Assembly: GCF_030052815.1 (NCBI RefSeq)
Contig: NC_079498.1
Coordinates: 76,680,992 to 76,744,991 of the forward strand
DNA from: Hevea brasiliensis
Lineage: Eukaryota > Streptophyta > Magnoliopsida > Malpighiales > Euphorbiaceae
DNA length: 64,000 bases
Direction of reading: 5' to 3'
Positions 24,603 through 37,165 of the stretch are shown in pieces. The translations under genes were made by a program, and so were the position numbers. The notes below the pieces were generated by a model. It did not search any database. It saw nothing but the letters and a program-made list of their open reading frames with translations, and was not told where the DNA came from. The stretch's first letter is position 1; each line of letters begins with the position of its first letter.

Positions 24603-26973
24603 TGTAATAACCCAAACTAGAGGCCATTATCAGCATTAGGGATTGAGTCAGCTTAAGGCTGCCGGAACCCACAACATACCTAAAACTTGTAAAACATACA
24701 CACATTCCTGTATCTCACCATCTAAGCATACTCTAAACCATTACATTTTAGTATTTCCATACATTTATAACATAAAAATGGTTCATAATTTAAACCTTAA
24801 CATACATAAGCTCTAAAGTGTAAGGGTTCAATATGCATGCTACCAAAAAGGGTTAACATAACACATACATCATCATACTTAAAAATATTACATGACTCTA
24901 ATTTTCTTTAATTACCAGCACAGTACTATCCATTCATATTTTATATGTCCATCTACCCATATATAATACATAAAGGAAAAGGCTAAACCTACCCCTAATG
25001 CTCTCTCTTTCAAGAACTCTTCTACTCCTGTAACGCTGCATTTGGGGTTTAGAGGAAAGGGATAAGCTTATATAAACTCAGTGACTAAACTAACCAATAT
25101 TAATTATATCATTCATTTTACACATACTTAATGCATTATTCAAATGGGTTTTCACATCAATAACATTTCACATAGGATGGACTTGTCACCAGTAACTCCT
25201 CAAATCCAATTTGTCTAGCTCATACAAAGGTTCCTTATGACTTTCGCTTAAAACATGACACGTGTCATGCACCTAGGGCAACTTATAGATCTCCCTAGTG
25301 GGGCATCATAAAGATCTTTCTATAGGATTTACTTATGGATCCATAACATATATAACATAACATAGCATAACATATTTATAAACAAAGGGGGAGTCAGTGG
25401 GTCATCCAACATCCATCAATGCACCAATAACAACTATGTAATTATGCAATATCTTTGTGTTCTAGATATATACATCATAAATAAATATGACATGATGCAT
25501 TAGGATGATCACAAATTAAATTTAAAAAGTTTATATTTTTATTAAGGTTAGAGTTACTCACCTCTTATAGCCTATCAAACACCTAACTCGAACAATAGCT
25601 ATCCTCGGATCCTTAACTTTCCGAGTTCCTCATGCCCGATCCTATAAATTGGATCCTAAAGTGTTATACAAGATTCTAAAACTCTATACATATCTTAAAC
25701 ATCTTATTCTAGGCTCTTAAAAACCATGAAATCATATTTTGAAACCTTAGAAGATAAGGGAGAAAAAGCCAAGTAGAACCTACTTTAGCTGCCGAAGTCC
25801 TAAACTTCGATTGTTGAAGTCTCAGGCTTTGGATGACCCTTTTGTCTAGTACTGCATGCAGCTACCAAAGTCTTAGATTTCAATTTCTGAACCTGAAAAT
25901 TTTTTAGATTTTTAGAGAAACTACATGCTTCGGCTGTAGAACCTTTGATTTTCAACAACCAAACCTAGGAATTTCCAGAATTTCCAAGTCGAAAACCTGT
26001 AAAATCCTTCTCCCAAAAACCTCAAAACTCATCCCAAAGTTCCAAAACACAATCCAATTACATATACACATCTCTAAGGCCTAAAACAACTTAAAAACAT
26101 GCTTAATACCTACATACATTAATCAAAAACTCAAATCCTAGGTTTTCCCTAAACCCAACATAGATGTACATGGATTTCTTCAAATCCATCAAGAGAAACT
26201 AGCCATTTAAGGTCTATAATACTTAGACATTATTAAACTAACAATAAAACATGAAATTTCCACATAAATCACAAAACCCTAACCCTTGCATGCACAACTT
26301 TTTCCAAAACTCAACTTAAAAACAACTTTTTATAAAAATTAAAGTTATAGAAACCTAATCCCTCCTCAACTTTCTTAGATCTACCAACTAGATTAAGAAG
26401 AAAAGGAAGTTACCTATTTTCCTAGAGCTTGGAGGTGAGAGAATCAAAACCTTGATGCTTAAATCTACTCTTCTAATCTTCTAAATGGAAGAATCCACCT
26501 CCCGATCTTGAAAAACTCAAAGAAATCTCTCCAAAGAGCTCCTTGTATGCCCCAAAGTTGAGAGAGAGAGAAGAGGAGAGAAAACCTAAGTGTTTTGAGT
26601 AGAAAAACAAGCCTTGGTCCCTTTTATACCCCTGATAGTCGAGGGACTTTTAGCTGTCGAAAGCCTCAGTTTTGGCTGTCGGAGTCCATTTTATTTGAAA
26701 AGGGATTTAAATTGAAAAGGGACTTCGACTGCAGAAAGTCCATCCTTCAGTTATCGAAATTCCTTCTACCCAAACACACATTTTAAAATCTTTTAGGAAA
26801 TAAAATCTTTAAAACATTTTTCATTTTTAAATACATTTTAAACATCTCAAACACACATAAATGAACATATTTTTTACATTATACTTCCACTTTCTTGTCA
26901 TTGGAGTTTTAATTTTCACTAGAATATTCCATCAAGGATAAATATTCTGACATAAGGAATGGCAGGTATTACA
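24603..26973 (-). mobile_element. LTR of minus-strand gypsy-like element X
   Basis: On the minus strand it opens TGTAATACCTGCC at 26973 and closes GGGTTATTACA at 24603, 2371 bp. Directly upstream on that strand is AAAGGGGGGAGAA, a polypurine tract, so this is the 3' LTR of an element running right to left. Its sequence differs from the Tekay LTRs around it. Degenerate copies of a CTTCG...CGAAG-type word are scattered at 25.79-25.98 kb and 26.64-26.77 kb. Confidence 0.78.
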
Positions 26974-27095
26974 TTCTCCCCCCTTTAAGAACATTTGTTC
27001 TAAAATGTTAAAACAAACACATAAAAACATAATATACATAACTTACATAGCATACCTAGAAAAGGTGGGGATATTGTTGTATCATGGAGTTACAA
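26974..27095 (-). pseudogene. 3' end of the internal region of element X
   Basis: The 122 bp before the LTR on the minus strand include a short frame reading NILEQMFLKGG up to the polypurine tract, as in many gypsy elements where the polyprotein ends next to the 3' LTR. The rest of X is cut off by insertion of element B at 27096. Confidence 0.55.
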
Positions 27096-28107
27096 TGTAA
27101 CACACCTATTTGCATAGCCTGGTATATTTCACTGTTCTGATGATCGGTGTTGGTCCGGACAAGTAAAGGAATTAGAATCACGTCTAAGACACCTAGATAA
27201 GCCTTGAACACAAATAATTAGTAATTGCCAAATAGTTAAGTATAAAGAAGAAAAACAAAGTATAAAAAGTTAAATGAGTCGAGAGTTACAGCGATGGGTG
27301 ACTTTCTCGGGAATGACTGCGAGGTCAGTCTAAACTTAAATTTTGAACCGTAAAATGTGATGTTGCGGTCCTTAGGACTATTGCAAACACAGTGGAAAAT
27401 AGAAAATCACGAAAAAGAATGGTTAAATAGGTCAAATAATTAGGTTAGGGATCCGGAAGAAATATTGAATTACTTATAAACCGGATCAAACTGGCGAGGG
27501 GCAATTTGGTCAATTCACCCCTAGAGCTGATTCCTGACCTAACTGCCCAATAAAATGTGAGAAATTAAAATTTTGTAATATAAATTTAAACTGAAAAAGT
27601 TATGGAAAAAATAAAAGGAAAAGAAAAGAAAATAAAATAAAATAACCCCTTTATGACATCACCATGACACCATAAATCTTTTAATTTTTAATTATGAAAA
27701 TTTAGGATAATACTATATTAAAGGACCAATTAGAAAAAAAAAAAAAGAAATAAAAATTGGTTCTTTCTTCTTCAACATGGACGGCACTCTCTTTCCCTTT
27801 AACTCTCTCAATTCTCTCTCTTGAAACCTCCATGAAAGCTTATTACCAAGCTTTCTAACCTTAAATTTCACCATAAATCTTTTGGGAAAAATAGTATAAA
27901 CTTCAAATTGAATCTTAAGAGGAAGATTAAAAGGAGAAGAATTGAAGAAAATTGAGAGAAATTGAAGATAAAATTCTGTTCAACAAGTAAGTGCTTTTTT
28001 CTAATTTACTTTGAATAAACTACATAGGAATCAACTTGAATAAGTACGAATTGCATAGAAATTAACTTAAAATAAAACAAAAACAATTATTTGAAATGAA
28101 TTGTTTA

Positions 28108-28475
28108 AAATTCATCCAGCTAGGGTTAGGGTTTAAAATGAATTAGTTTGAAGTGTTTGAATGGTTATTTGAGGTCCATAAGGTGTAGAGATCATGAATG
28201 TGCACTTTGAATGCATTAAATTGAACTTTATGTGTAGTTAGGGTTTGAGCATTTTGAAGAAATTGGAGAAAACATGAAATTCATGAAATTCATGAAGGGA
28301 CCAAACATGAAATTCATCCAGCTAGGGTTAGGGTTTAAAATGAATTAGTTTGAAGTGTTTGAATGGTTATTTGAGGTGCATTAGGTGTAGAGATCACGAA
28401 TGTGCACTTTGAATGCATTAAATTGAACTTTATGTGTAGTTAGGGTTTGAGCATTTTGAAGAAATTGGAGAAAAA
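28108..28475 (+). repeat. Tandem duplication, ~202-bp unit
   Basis: A block starting TTCATCCAGCTAGGGTTAGG at 28111 recurs at 28313, separated by a short stretch rich in ATGAAATTC. The copies differ at only a few bases, so the event is recent compared with the age of the LTR. Confidence 0.85.
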
Positions 28476-30044
28476 TTTAAGAATTGGCCAAATGATGTAG
28501 TTAACCTTATTTGAGTTGAGTAATGGTCAATTGTGACCTTTTGTGGTGTGTATGAATTGTTGGAACTAAGTTCCAATTTGAATTGGTGAAGGTCAATCTA
28601 CATGCAGCTTGACCTAAGTCCCTTTTAGGGACCAAAAATGAAAATTTACCAACCCAATTGGTGTGAGGCCAATTGGGAATGAAACTAGACACAAAATGGC
28701 ACATTTTTCATTTAGTAATCATGCCTAGAAAGTGACCATAACTTAGTGAACAATTAGGCCAAATCTGGAATTGGGCACACTGACTTATATAAAAATGACC
28801 AAATAAACAGTAGTTACGTAAATGACCATAACTTGGTCTAGGAAGGTCCAAATGACCTGAATTTTATACCGATAGAAAGCTGAGATATATCCCTATAACT
28901 TTCATGAAGAAAACAAACCCAAATTGTGAACATAACCTGTCCAAAAACTCACCTGCAATCAACCCACAAAAATTGCCAAAATCTAGAAAATGCCCAGAAT
29001 TCTGGGTAACACCAAATCCAGTCAGCTATATTCAAATGGCTATAACTTAGGCTACAAAACTCCAAATGGAGTGATTGAAAAAGGGAAATAAAGTTAAGAC
29101 AATAAGGAACAACTTCTATGAAGAAAACTTAGCCAAATTACCACAGAAACTTGATCAATGGAACAATGCAAAATAGGGCACCAAATCTGAAATTTTAGAA
29201 GTTTCACCTAAGGAACTTAAAGTTTGAGAAAACAACCAAAACTAACAAATTAGGCAACCAAAATGTGGTATGTGGGTAAAATTGAAATTCCCATAACTGT
29301 TAAGCATTAGTAAGTCAACAAATTGACTTGAATAGTGTCATAAATAGATTTGAAATTATTTTTGAATTTATGATAAATTATGATACTGAAACACTGTGAA
29401 ATTGTGTGTTTCAGTCGAAAAGAATAACGAGAAAGAACCTGAAGTATCGAGTCAAGGCCAAGAGGCGACTCATATAAGGTTTGTGCACAATATAGAAATT
29501 TCTATGAATTTTCTTCTACAAATTGTTTTGAATGAATTATGATATTAAATTGTGACTTAATTGTATTAAAATGCTTATTATGCTTTTGACTTAAATTGTT
29601 GAAAGTTTACTTGTATGTGTTTGAAATGGCAATAAATGTTTGATAAATTGTTAAGATAGTTTTGAAACCACAGTGTCATGACCATATATTTGAATGTCTC
29701 ACTAGCATGACTAGTGGGAGAACTTAGTTTTGACTTTTGATTCCTTCTCTGGCTGAAGTGTTGAAGTGTGTGCCAGTAGAAGAAGAAATTTGAATGGGTA
29801 CTCATAGTTTGAGCTAGCTAGCCTTGTGATTTCTCATAAGCCTTTAGCTATTGAGATGAATATTGTTTCGAATGGCATGATTTAGCTGTGTTTTTATGAA
29901 ATTCGTTTTGAGACTTCCTAAATGAAAGTGTTTGGACTAAAAATTTATAAATCATGTTTGTATTTGTTTTCCATGTTCAATTCAATATTTGAATAAATGT
30001 GATTTGAATTATGCATAAATGTTATTTTAGTATGTTGTGCACCA

Positions 30045-30088
30045 CTGAGTCATAGTGCTCAGCGATGTCTGTTATTACTGTCGCAGAT
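30045..30088 (+). other. Two-hairpin element in LTR of B
   Basis: CTGAG (30045-30049) pairs with CTCAG (30058-30062). GCGA (30062-30065) pairs with TCGC (30081-30084), extendable by wobbles. AGAT follows instead of AGGT. Confidence 0.5.
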
Positions 30089-30712
30089 ATAGAGATTAGA
30101 GGAGCAGCAGAGTGAGCTGCTAAGGATCTTGGAGCCACATCCCTGAAGTTTGTTAGTTATATTTTATACCCTAATTGTAATATTTAGTTTGATGTATGTA
30201 AATATATGTATATGTAATAACTAGTCATAAGCAATTGTATAGTGTTTGTAATAATATTATTTTGGTTTTGTTAATGTAAAGTTTGGTTGATGAATGTAAA
30301 TTGTTTTTACTTTAATGAAAAATGAATGGGATTATTGAGTATTATTTTTTTATGACAATTGAATTGAGAAATGATGTTGAATTGTGTTGAGGTAGTAATA
30401 AGTTTGATAAAATGAGATATTGGAAGTGTTTTTACAGGTTTTTGAACAACTATTTTCTTAAAATACAAACGGCACTCTACTGAAATTTTTCTAAAATTTG
30501 CATAAAATAAAATGGACAAAAATTTGAACTAGTTTTTAAACTTATATTAATTGTAAGAAAATGCTCACCACTTCTAAAAAGTAAGAAAATGGTTTTTAAA
30601 ATCCTTTGTAGGGTACTTAATGAGTTATCGGTAGGTGAAGTTTGGTAGTTCATTAGGTATTCTATGAGATCATGTTATGCCTTATAGAGGGGTAAGGTGT
30701 GACATGTTTTAG

Positions 30713-30724
30713 TGGTATTAGAGC
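30713..30724 (+). other. Primer-binding site 1 of element B
   Basis: TGGTATTAGAGC, 8 bp after the LTR end, as in element A. It is complementary with one mismatch to the initiator tRNA-Met 3' end. Confidence 0.75.
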
Positions 30725-31011
30725 TGGACTCCCTCTAGTATGGTGTGTGGTGCGAGGATGCACCAGGCAGAAGCTGGTGGGCTTGTCATGACCCAGGGAT
30801 GGGGTTGGGATGTGCTTATTCAACCAGCTATGCATTGGGGTGGATTCGTGTCCCACATCGGAAACAGGAAGGAAAGATTTGATCCATATATGTGGGAGCC
30901 TTCCTCACCTGGTCAGCATGCTTTTGGGAATGAAATCTCCCAAGGGACAAATCTGTGAGGCTCACGGGCCAAAGCGGACAATACTGACTGGAGATGGATT
31001 GGGCTGTTACA
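30725..31011 (+). mobile_element. TRIM-like segment lodged between two primer-binding sites
   Basis: 30725-30848 resembles TRIM internal sequence, with GCGAGGATGC and a purine-rich end GGGGTGGATTCG. 30849-31011 is a 163-bp LTR-like unit, opening TGTCCCACATCGG, containing GCGGACAATA and closing GGGCTGTTACA. A second primer-binding site follows 3 bp later. The segment encodes nothing and shares its key words with the remnant at 624-837. Confidence 0.65.
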
Positions 31012-31014
31012 TTG

Positions 31015-31026
31015 TGGTATCAAAGC
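31015..31026 (+). other. Primer-binding site 2 of element B
   Basis: TGGTATCAAAGC, one base from the initiator tRNA-Met complement. From here the leader matches that of element A after its own primer-binding site, so this is where B's normal leader resumes. Confidence 0.7.
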
Positions 31027-31195
31027 AAATTTTTGAAGTATGTTTTGACTTGTGAATTTGAGTCTTTTCTTTGATAAGTACAACTACTCAATGTCCTTAT
31101 TTGTTACATACAGTGCATTACATCATAAATATGAACTAACAGAGGGAAATCTCTTTGTGTTATTTGTTCAGGAGATATCCTAACTCTAGATTGAA

Positions 31196-32342
31196 ATGGA
31201 AGAAGGGGATCACTCTGTTGAGCAGTCAGTAGAGGCTAAGGCCCAAGGGGAAGCCCCAGCTCTCCAAAATATTAGTGGGTCGGTGGCACTAGCCCCACAA
31301 ATACTACAATTTCCTGCACAATTCACCCAGCAGATGGCTGCAATGTTTCAACAGATGGCTAGGAGTATGCCTACTCAAGCTCCACCCCAGACTTCTGTGG
31401 TGTAACTTTAGGCTCCAGTCAGACAATATGACAAACTGTTGAAATATGGGGCGATAGAATTTAAGGGTACAGTAGACCCTCTAGAGGCAGAGCAGTGGCT
31501 GGAGAGAATGGATAGAGTATTCAAGAAATTGCATTGCCTAGATGAACTGAAATTCGAGTATTCGACATCTTTGTTGCAAGGGGATACATATGACTGGTGG
31601 AAGACCATTCCCCACAGCTTGGCAGAATTGCCAGTATTGACCTGGGACGACTTCATTAGAGAGTTCCGACAGAAATATGTCCTAGATGCATATATGGATA
31701 AAAAATTGCAAGAGTTTCTGAGTCTGAAGCAAGGGAATAAATCTGTGGCAGAGTATGAAAGGGAGTTCTCCCACTTAGGCCACTATGCTGAGAGTCTCCT
31801 GTTTACCTATAAAGAAAGGCATAAGAGATTTGAGACCGGTTTGAAGCCCAGCCTGCAGATGCAAGTAGTGGGATTCAGACACAGTAATTTCTCTGAGCTC
31901 ATCTCTCAGGCACTTGAGTTAGAAAGGATTGAATTAGAAGCGACACCAATGAAAGAGAAATTAGAAAAGAATGAGAAATTAGAGAAAGATAAAGGGGAAA
32001 AATCAGTAGAGCAAAGTCCCAGTGGTATATCTAGAAAGAAGAAAAAATTTGGGGGACCAAGCAGAGGTAGAGGAGGAAGGTTCGGAAGGAGCAGATTCTC
32101 CAGATAGAGACCCTCTAGATCTGGTCAGCAGTCGACCAGGGGTTCATATCCTCCTCGCCCCTGTGAGACATGTGGCAAGATTCATGGGGGAAAATGTTGT
32201 TGGGCAACAGGAGCTTGCTTTAACTATGGAGGCAAAGGCCATCTTGCTAAGGATTGCACCAGTGCTCCTAGATTTAGGCCAGCTCCTACTACTACTGAGG
32301 GATCTATTCAGAGTCCTGCTACTAGAGGTTCACAACCGGTGA
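31196..32342 (+). pseudogene. gag pseudogene of element B
   Basis: The start is MEEGDHSVEQSVEAKA, the family's gag N-terminus. A run of QQMA words near residue 45 precedes the first lesions, a TAA and a TAG (31403-31411). The retrotransposon gag domain (31439-31950) is intact and reads LEAEQWLERMDRVF and VAEYEREFSHLGHYAE. A basic GRGGRFGRSR tail and a zinc knuckle follow, in which the second Cys is Tyr (CFNYGGKGHLAKDC). A stop lies near 32105 and a TGA near 32343. It would form the particle shell and bind RNA. Confidence 0.9.
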
Positions 32343-32437
32343 GCTGAGGAAGAGACAGAGGTAGACACAATGTTTCTGGCAGTCAGGGTACTGTTAGCCA
32401 GTCAATACAAGGGAGTGCTCCGGCCAGAGTTTACACG

Positions 32438-35400
32438 ATGAGACAGCGGGAAGAGGCTGAGACTTCTGATGTGGTAGCCGATACATTCTCTATCTCTGAT
32501 CAAGATGTATTTGTACTGTTTGATTTGGATTCAACCCACTCATATGTTAGTGCTAGCATAGTCAGTTCCCTTGCGGTTTCGTGTACTAAAATGGATTTTG
32601 AAATGCTAGTAACTAGTCCGTTAGGACAAGAGGTTCAGGTCAATAGAATATATAGAGATTATCCTTTGGTGATCCAAGGACACACTTTTCTGTCAGATTT
32701 GATTAAAATACCCTTTAGAGATTATGATATCATCTTGGGCATGGATTGGTTAGCCAGTCATCACGCCATGATTGATTGTAGACTGAAGACAGTCACTTTT
32801 GGTCTCCCTCTGTACCGTGATGTGGTAATACATGCGGAGAGGCAGTTACTGCCATCAAACATCATTTTAGCTACACTAACCAGAAGGATGATCAGAAAGG
32901 GGTGTGAAACATACTTGGCACATGTGATAGACACCCAAGTGGGGAGTCTAGCACTGAGGGACATCACTACAGTATGTGACTTTCCGGATGTGTTCCCTGA
33001 TGAGTTGCCAGGATTACCTCTGGAAAAAGAAGTGCAGTTTGAAATTGATGTTATGCCTAGTGTGGACCCAATCTCTATAACACCATATAGAATGGCACCA
33101 GCAGAACTAAAAGAGTTAAAAGTGCAGTTGTAAAAGCTGCTTGACAAGGGCTTTATCCACCCTAGTGTGTCACCTTAGGGAGTGCCAGTGTTGTTTGTAA
33201 AGAAGAAAGATGGCACTCTCCTGTTATGCATTAACTATCGGCAATTGAATAAGGTGACAATAAAGAATAGATACCCATTGCCTCGCATTGATGACTTGTT
33301 TGATCAGTTGAGGGATGTAGCTGTGTTCTCCAAAATTGACCTGAGATCAGGTTATTATCAGCTAAAAGTATAAGAGTAGAGTATTCCTAAAACTGCCTTT
33401 AGAACTCGCTATGGCCATTATGAGTTTTTGGTCATGCCATTTGGGTTAACTAATGCTCCGGCTGCTTTTATGGATCTGATGAACACTATCTTCAGACCAG
33501 ACCTCGATTAGTTTCTTGTGGTATTCATAGATGATATATTGGTTTATTCGAGGAGTGCAGAAGAGTATGATAGACATCTGCGGATTGTACTACAGACCTA
33601 GAGGGAGAAATAGCTATACGCCAAATTGTCAAAGTGTGAATTTTGGCTAAAGGAAATATTTTTCTTGGGGCATGTAGTATCGGTAGAGGGCATCAAGGTA
33701 GATCCAAGTAAGATAGAAGCTATCCTTAACTGGAGACCTCCCAGAAATGTCACTGAAATTCATAGTTTTCTAGGCTTAGCTGGATACTACCGCCGATTTG
33801 TGAAAGGGTTTTCCATATTGGCATCTCCATTGACTAAGTTACTCCGAAAAGATGTGAAATTTCAGTGGACGGATAAATGCCAACAGAGTTTTAATGAGTT
33901 AAAAAAATGTATGACTGAAGCTCCAGTCCTTACTTTACCTACCTCCGATAAAGAATACACAGTTTATAGTGATGCTTCTCACAATGGGTTAGACTGTGTA
34001 CTGATGCAAGAGCGGAATGTCATTGCCTATGCATCACGCCAGCTAAAACCGCATGAGAAGAATTATTCGACACATGACTCGGAGCTTGCAGCTATTGTGT
34101 TCGCTCTTAAGATTTGGAGACATTATTTGTATGGAGAGAAGTGCTACATCTACACAGAGAGTTTGAAGTATCTGGGCACTCAGAAGGAGTTGAATTTGAG
34201 ACAGAGGAGATGGTTAGAGTTGATAAAAGACTATGAATGTCTGATAGACTATCAGCTAGGGAAAGCTAATGTGGTGGCTGACTCCTTAATTCGTAAGACT
34301 ATGGCAAGTCTATGGATTTCTCCTTTGTCTATAGTACATGAGTTGAGAGTATTGCATGCCAGCTTAGAGATTAATGATGAGGGGCAAACAGCAGTTGCAT
34401 GGCATGTACAACCAGTGTTGATTGATCATATCAGAACGGCTGCTCAAAATGATTAGAAGTATCAGAAGCTGTTAGAAGAAGTTAGATAGGGCAAGAAGCC
34501 AGAATTCTCAGTGAGAGATGATGATCTATTGCTACACCAGGGCAAAATGTGCATTTCTAATGATGTTGACTTGAGGCAGATCATTTTGAAGGAAGCACAT
34601 GAGTTTTCTTTTGCTATGCACCCTGGTGGTATAAAAATGTATAGAGGGCTGAAAGAGCACTATTGGTAGATGGGTATGAAAAGAAATGTAGTAGAATTTG
34701 TTTTCAAATGCCTAACTTGTCAGCAAGTAAAGGTAGAGCATCAAGTACCAGCTGGTTTGTTACATCCATTACCAGTACTGGAATGGAAATGGGAGAGATT
34801 AACGATGGATTTTATAATGGGACTTCCAAGACACAGAAGAGCCATGATGCAGTATGGGTCATTGTTGATAGATTGACCAAGTCTGCTCATTTTCTGCCTG
34901 TCCGGATGGACTACAGTTTAGAAAGATTGGCCAAGTTGTACATTGATGAGATAGTAAGACTACATGGAGTGCCAGTATCCATCGTATCAGACAGAGATCC
35001 TAGGTTCACTTTCAGATTCTGGGGTAGTCTTCAGAGAGCCCTAGGAACTAGATTGAACTTCAATACGACATTGCACCCATAGACAGATGGCCAGTCTGAG
35101 AGAGTAATTCAGATCTTGGAGGACATGCTACGGGCTTGTGTGATTGAGTTTGAGGGCAGTTGGGACACACACTTGCCTTTGATTGAGTTTTCTTACAACA
35201 ACAGCTAGCAATCAAGCATTGGGATACTTCCATATGAAGCTTTGTATAGTATAAAATGTAGAACCCCGTTGTGTTGGGATGAAGTAGGCGAAAGAAAGAT
35301 GATTGGGCCAGAAATTATTCAGCAAACTGAAGAGAAAATCAGATTGATCAAAGATCGACTTAAGACTGCATCAGACCGTCAAAAGTCCTATATTGATATG

Positions 35401-35883
35401 AAGAGAAGGGATATTGAGTATGTAGTGGGTGAGAAAGTATTCCTCAAGGTTTCCCCTTGGAAGAAAATTATGAGATTTGGCAGAAAGGGGAAATTGAGTC
35501 ATTGTTTCATTAGGCCATATGAGGTTCTAAAGAGAGTGGGCCCTTTAGCATATTGTTTGGCACTACCTCCAGAGTTGGACAAGATACATAACATTTTCCA
35601 TGTGTCTATGTTGAGGAGGTACAGATCTGACCCATCTCATGCACTACCAGTAGAAGAGATTGAGGTGAATCCAAACCTCACATATGAGGAAGAACCCATA
35701 GAGATTCTGGCTTATGAGGTGAAGCAGCTACGAAACAAGCAAATACCATCGGTAAAAGTGCTATGGAACCATCATTTGGGCCAGGAGGCTACTTGGGAAC
35801 GAGAGGAGGACATGAGGAAACAACACCCACAGCTGTTCAGAGACTACTACCAGGTAAAAATTTTGAGACGAAATTTATTTTAA
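32438..35883 (+). pseudogene. pol pseudogene of element B: protease, RT, RNase H, integrase, chromodomain
   Basis: Protease reads LFDLDSTHSYVS, with the D-S-G triad lost. RT has [24 protein letters not shown] and FIDD (33524-33535). RNase H keeps YSDASHNGL. Integrase has an H-H-C-C zinc domain (~34590-34740), then [15 protein letters not shown] and QSERVIQ for the three acidic catalytic positions. A frameshift near 34841 splits integrase. The C-terminus (~35640-35850) is chromodomain-like and ends next to the polypurine tract AAAGGGGGGAGAAC. More than a dozen stops occur, mostly at positions where relatives have Gln or Trp. Confidence 0.92.
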
Positions 35884-35895
35884 AGGGGGGAGAAC

Positions 35896-36579
35896 TGTAA
35901 CACCCCTATTTGCATAGCCTGGTATATTTCACTATTCCGGTGACCGATATCGGTCCGAACAAATAAGGGAATTAAAACCACGTCTAAGACACTTAGATAA
36001 GCCTTGAACACAAATAATTAGTAATTGTCAAATAGTTAAGTATAAAGAAGAAAAACAAAGTATAAAAAGTTAAATGAGTCAGGAGTCACAGCGATGGGTG
36101 ACCTTCTCGGGAATGACTGCGAGGTCAGTCTAAACTCAAATTTCGAACCATAAAATGTGACACTGCGGTCCTTAGGACTATTGAGAACACAGTGGAAAAG
36201 AGAAAATCATGAAAAAGAATGGTTAAGTAGGTCAAATAATTAGGTCAGTGATCCGAAAGAAATATTGAATTACTTGCAAACCGGATCGAACCGGCGAGCG
36301 ATAATTTGGTCAATTCACCCCTAGAGCTGATTCCTGACCTAACTGTCCAATAAAATGTAAGAAATTAAAATTTTGAAATTTAGATTTAAACTGAAGAAGT
36401 TATGGAAAAACAAAAGGAAAAGAAAATAAAATAAAATAAAATAACCCCTTTATGACATCACCATGACACCATAAATCTTTTAATTTCTATTTATGAAAAT
36501 TTGGGATAATACTATATTAAGGGACCAATTAGAAAAAAAAAGAAATAAAAATTGATTCTTTCTTCTTCAACATGGACGG
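35896..36579 (+). mobile_element. 3' LTR of element B, first 684 bp
   Basis: It opens TGTAACACCCCTATTTGC and matches 27096-27784 closely. It stops at CATGGACGG where element D begins. Only GACGG (the duplication) and CAC reappear on the far side of D, at 59004-59011, before element E takes over. Confidence 0.9.
36575..36579 (+). repeat. Target-site duplication GACGG (left)
   Basis: GACGG is repeated at 59004-59008. In the uninterrupted 5' LTR of B it occurs once, at 27780-27784, followed by CAC. Confidence 0.92.
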
Positions 36580-37165
36580 TGTCGACACCATATTTTGGCC
36601 GATCCCCAAAATCAATAAAACTTTGAAACCGATCCCCGGTACTAAGTCTCCTTCGGACAGCTAATCACATTTCCGATCCCTCTTTGATAGGCTGTCACAA
36701 TTCCGATCTCTCCCCGCAAGGAATTAAATCAAATTGTTAAGTTCTCGCATCAGTCAAAGCTTTACCAGTCTATCGCTCACCGATCTCTCAAACCCATTGT
36801 TGAAACTCAGGACCCGTCAAGTGTATTCCTGATAGATGAACTGGCACTAGATCTTTTCCTACCAGTTTTATTGCCGATCTCCCTTTCGAAAGTTTAAGAG
36901 TTAAGGTTTTGGTTCGGTTTAGTAAGGATTCCAATCTTAAGTGTTAGTTAAATTTTCAATTTTAATCAAGTCCCATTCAGCATTTCTTCCCCACCGATCT
37001 CATGCTTATTGTGCTTTCCGATCTCTTATACTTAGATTAATAATTGCATTTAGTTCTTGTTTCGCTATGCTCATACAATCAAATACTTAGGCAATTCAGA
37101 GATTTTCCAATCTCATCCATTCATTGAACAAAAGAGAGCCCATTTCATTTCATTTTTCGTACAAG

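Larger units (their letters stand above)
27096..30704 (+). mobile_element. 5' LTR of Tekay-like element B
   Basis: It opens TGTAACACACCTATTTGC and closes GGTAAGGTGTGACA, 3609 bp. The first ~690 bp match the truncated 3' LTR at 35896-36579. It contains a 202-bp tandem duplication and the two-hairpin element, and leads to an unusual double primer-binding region. It lies within the internal region of X. No coding sequence is seen. Confidence 0.9.
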
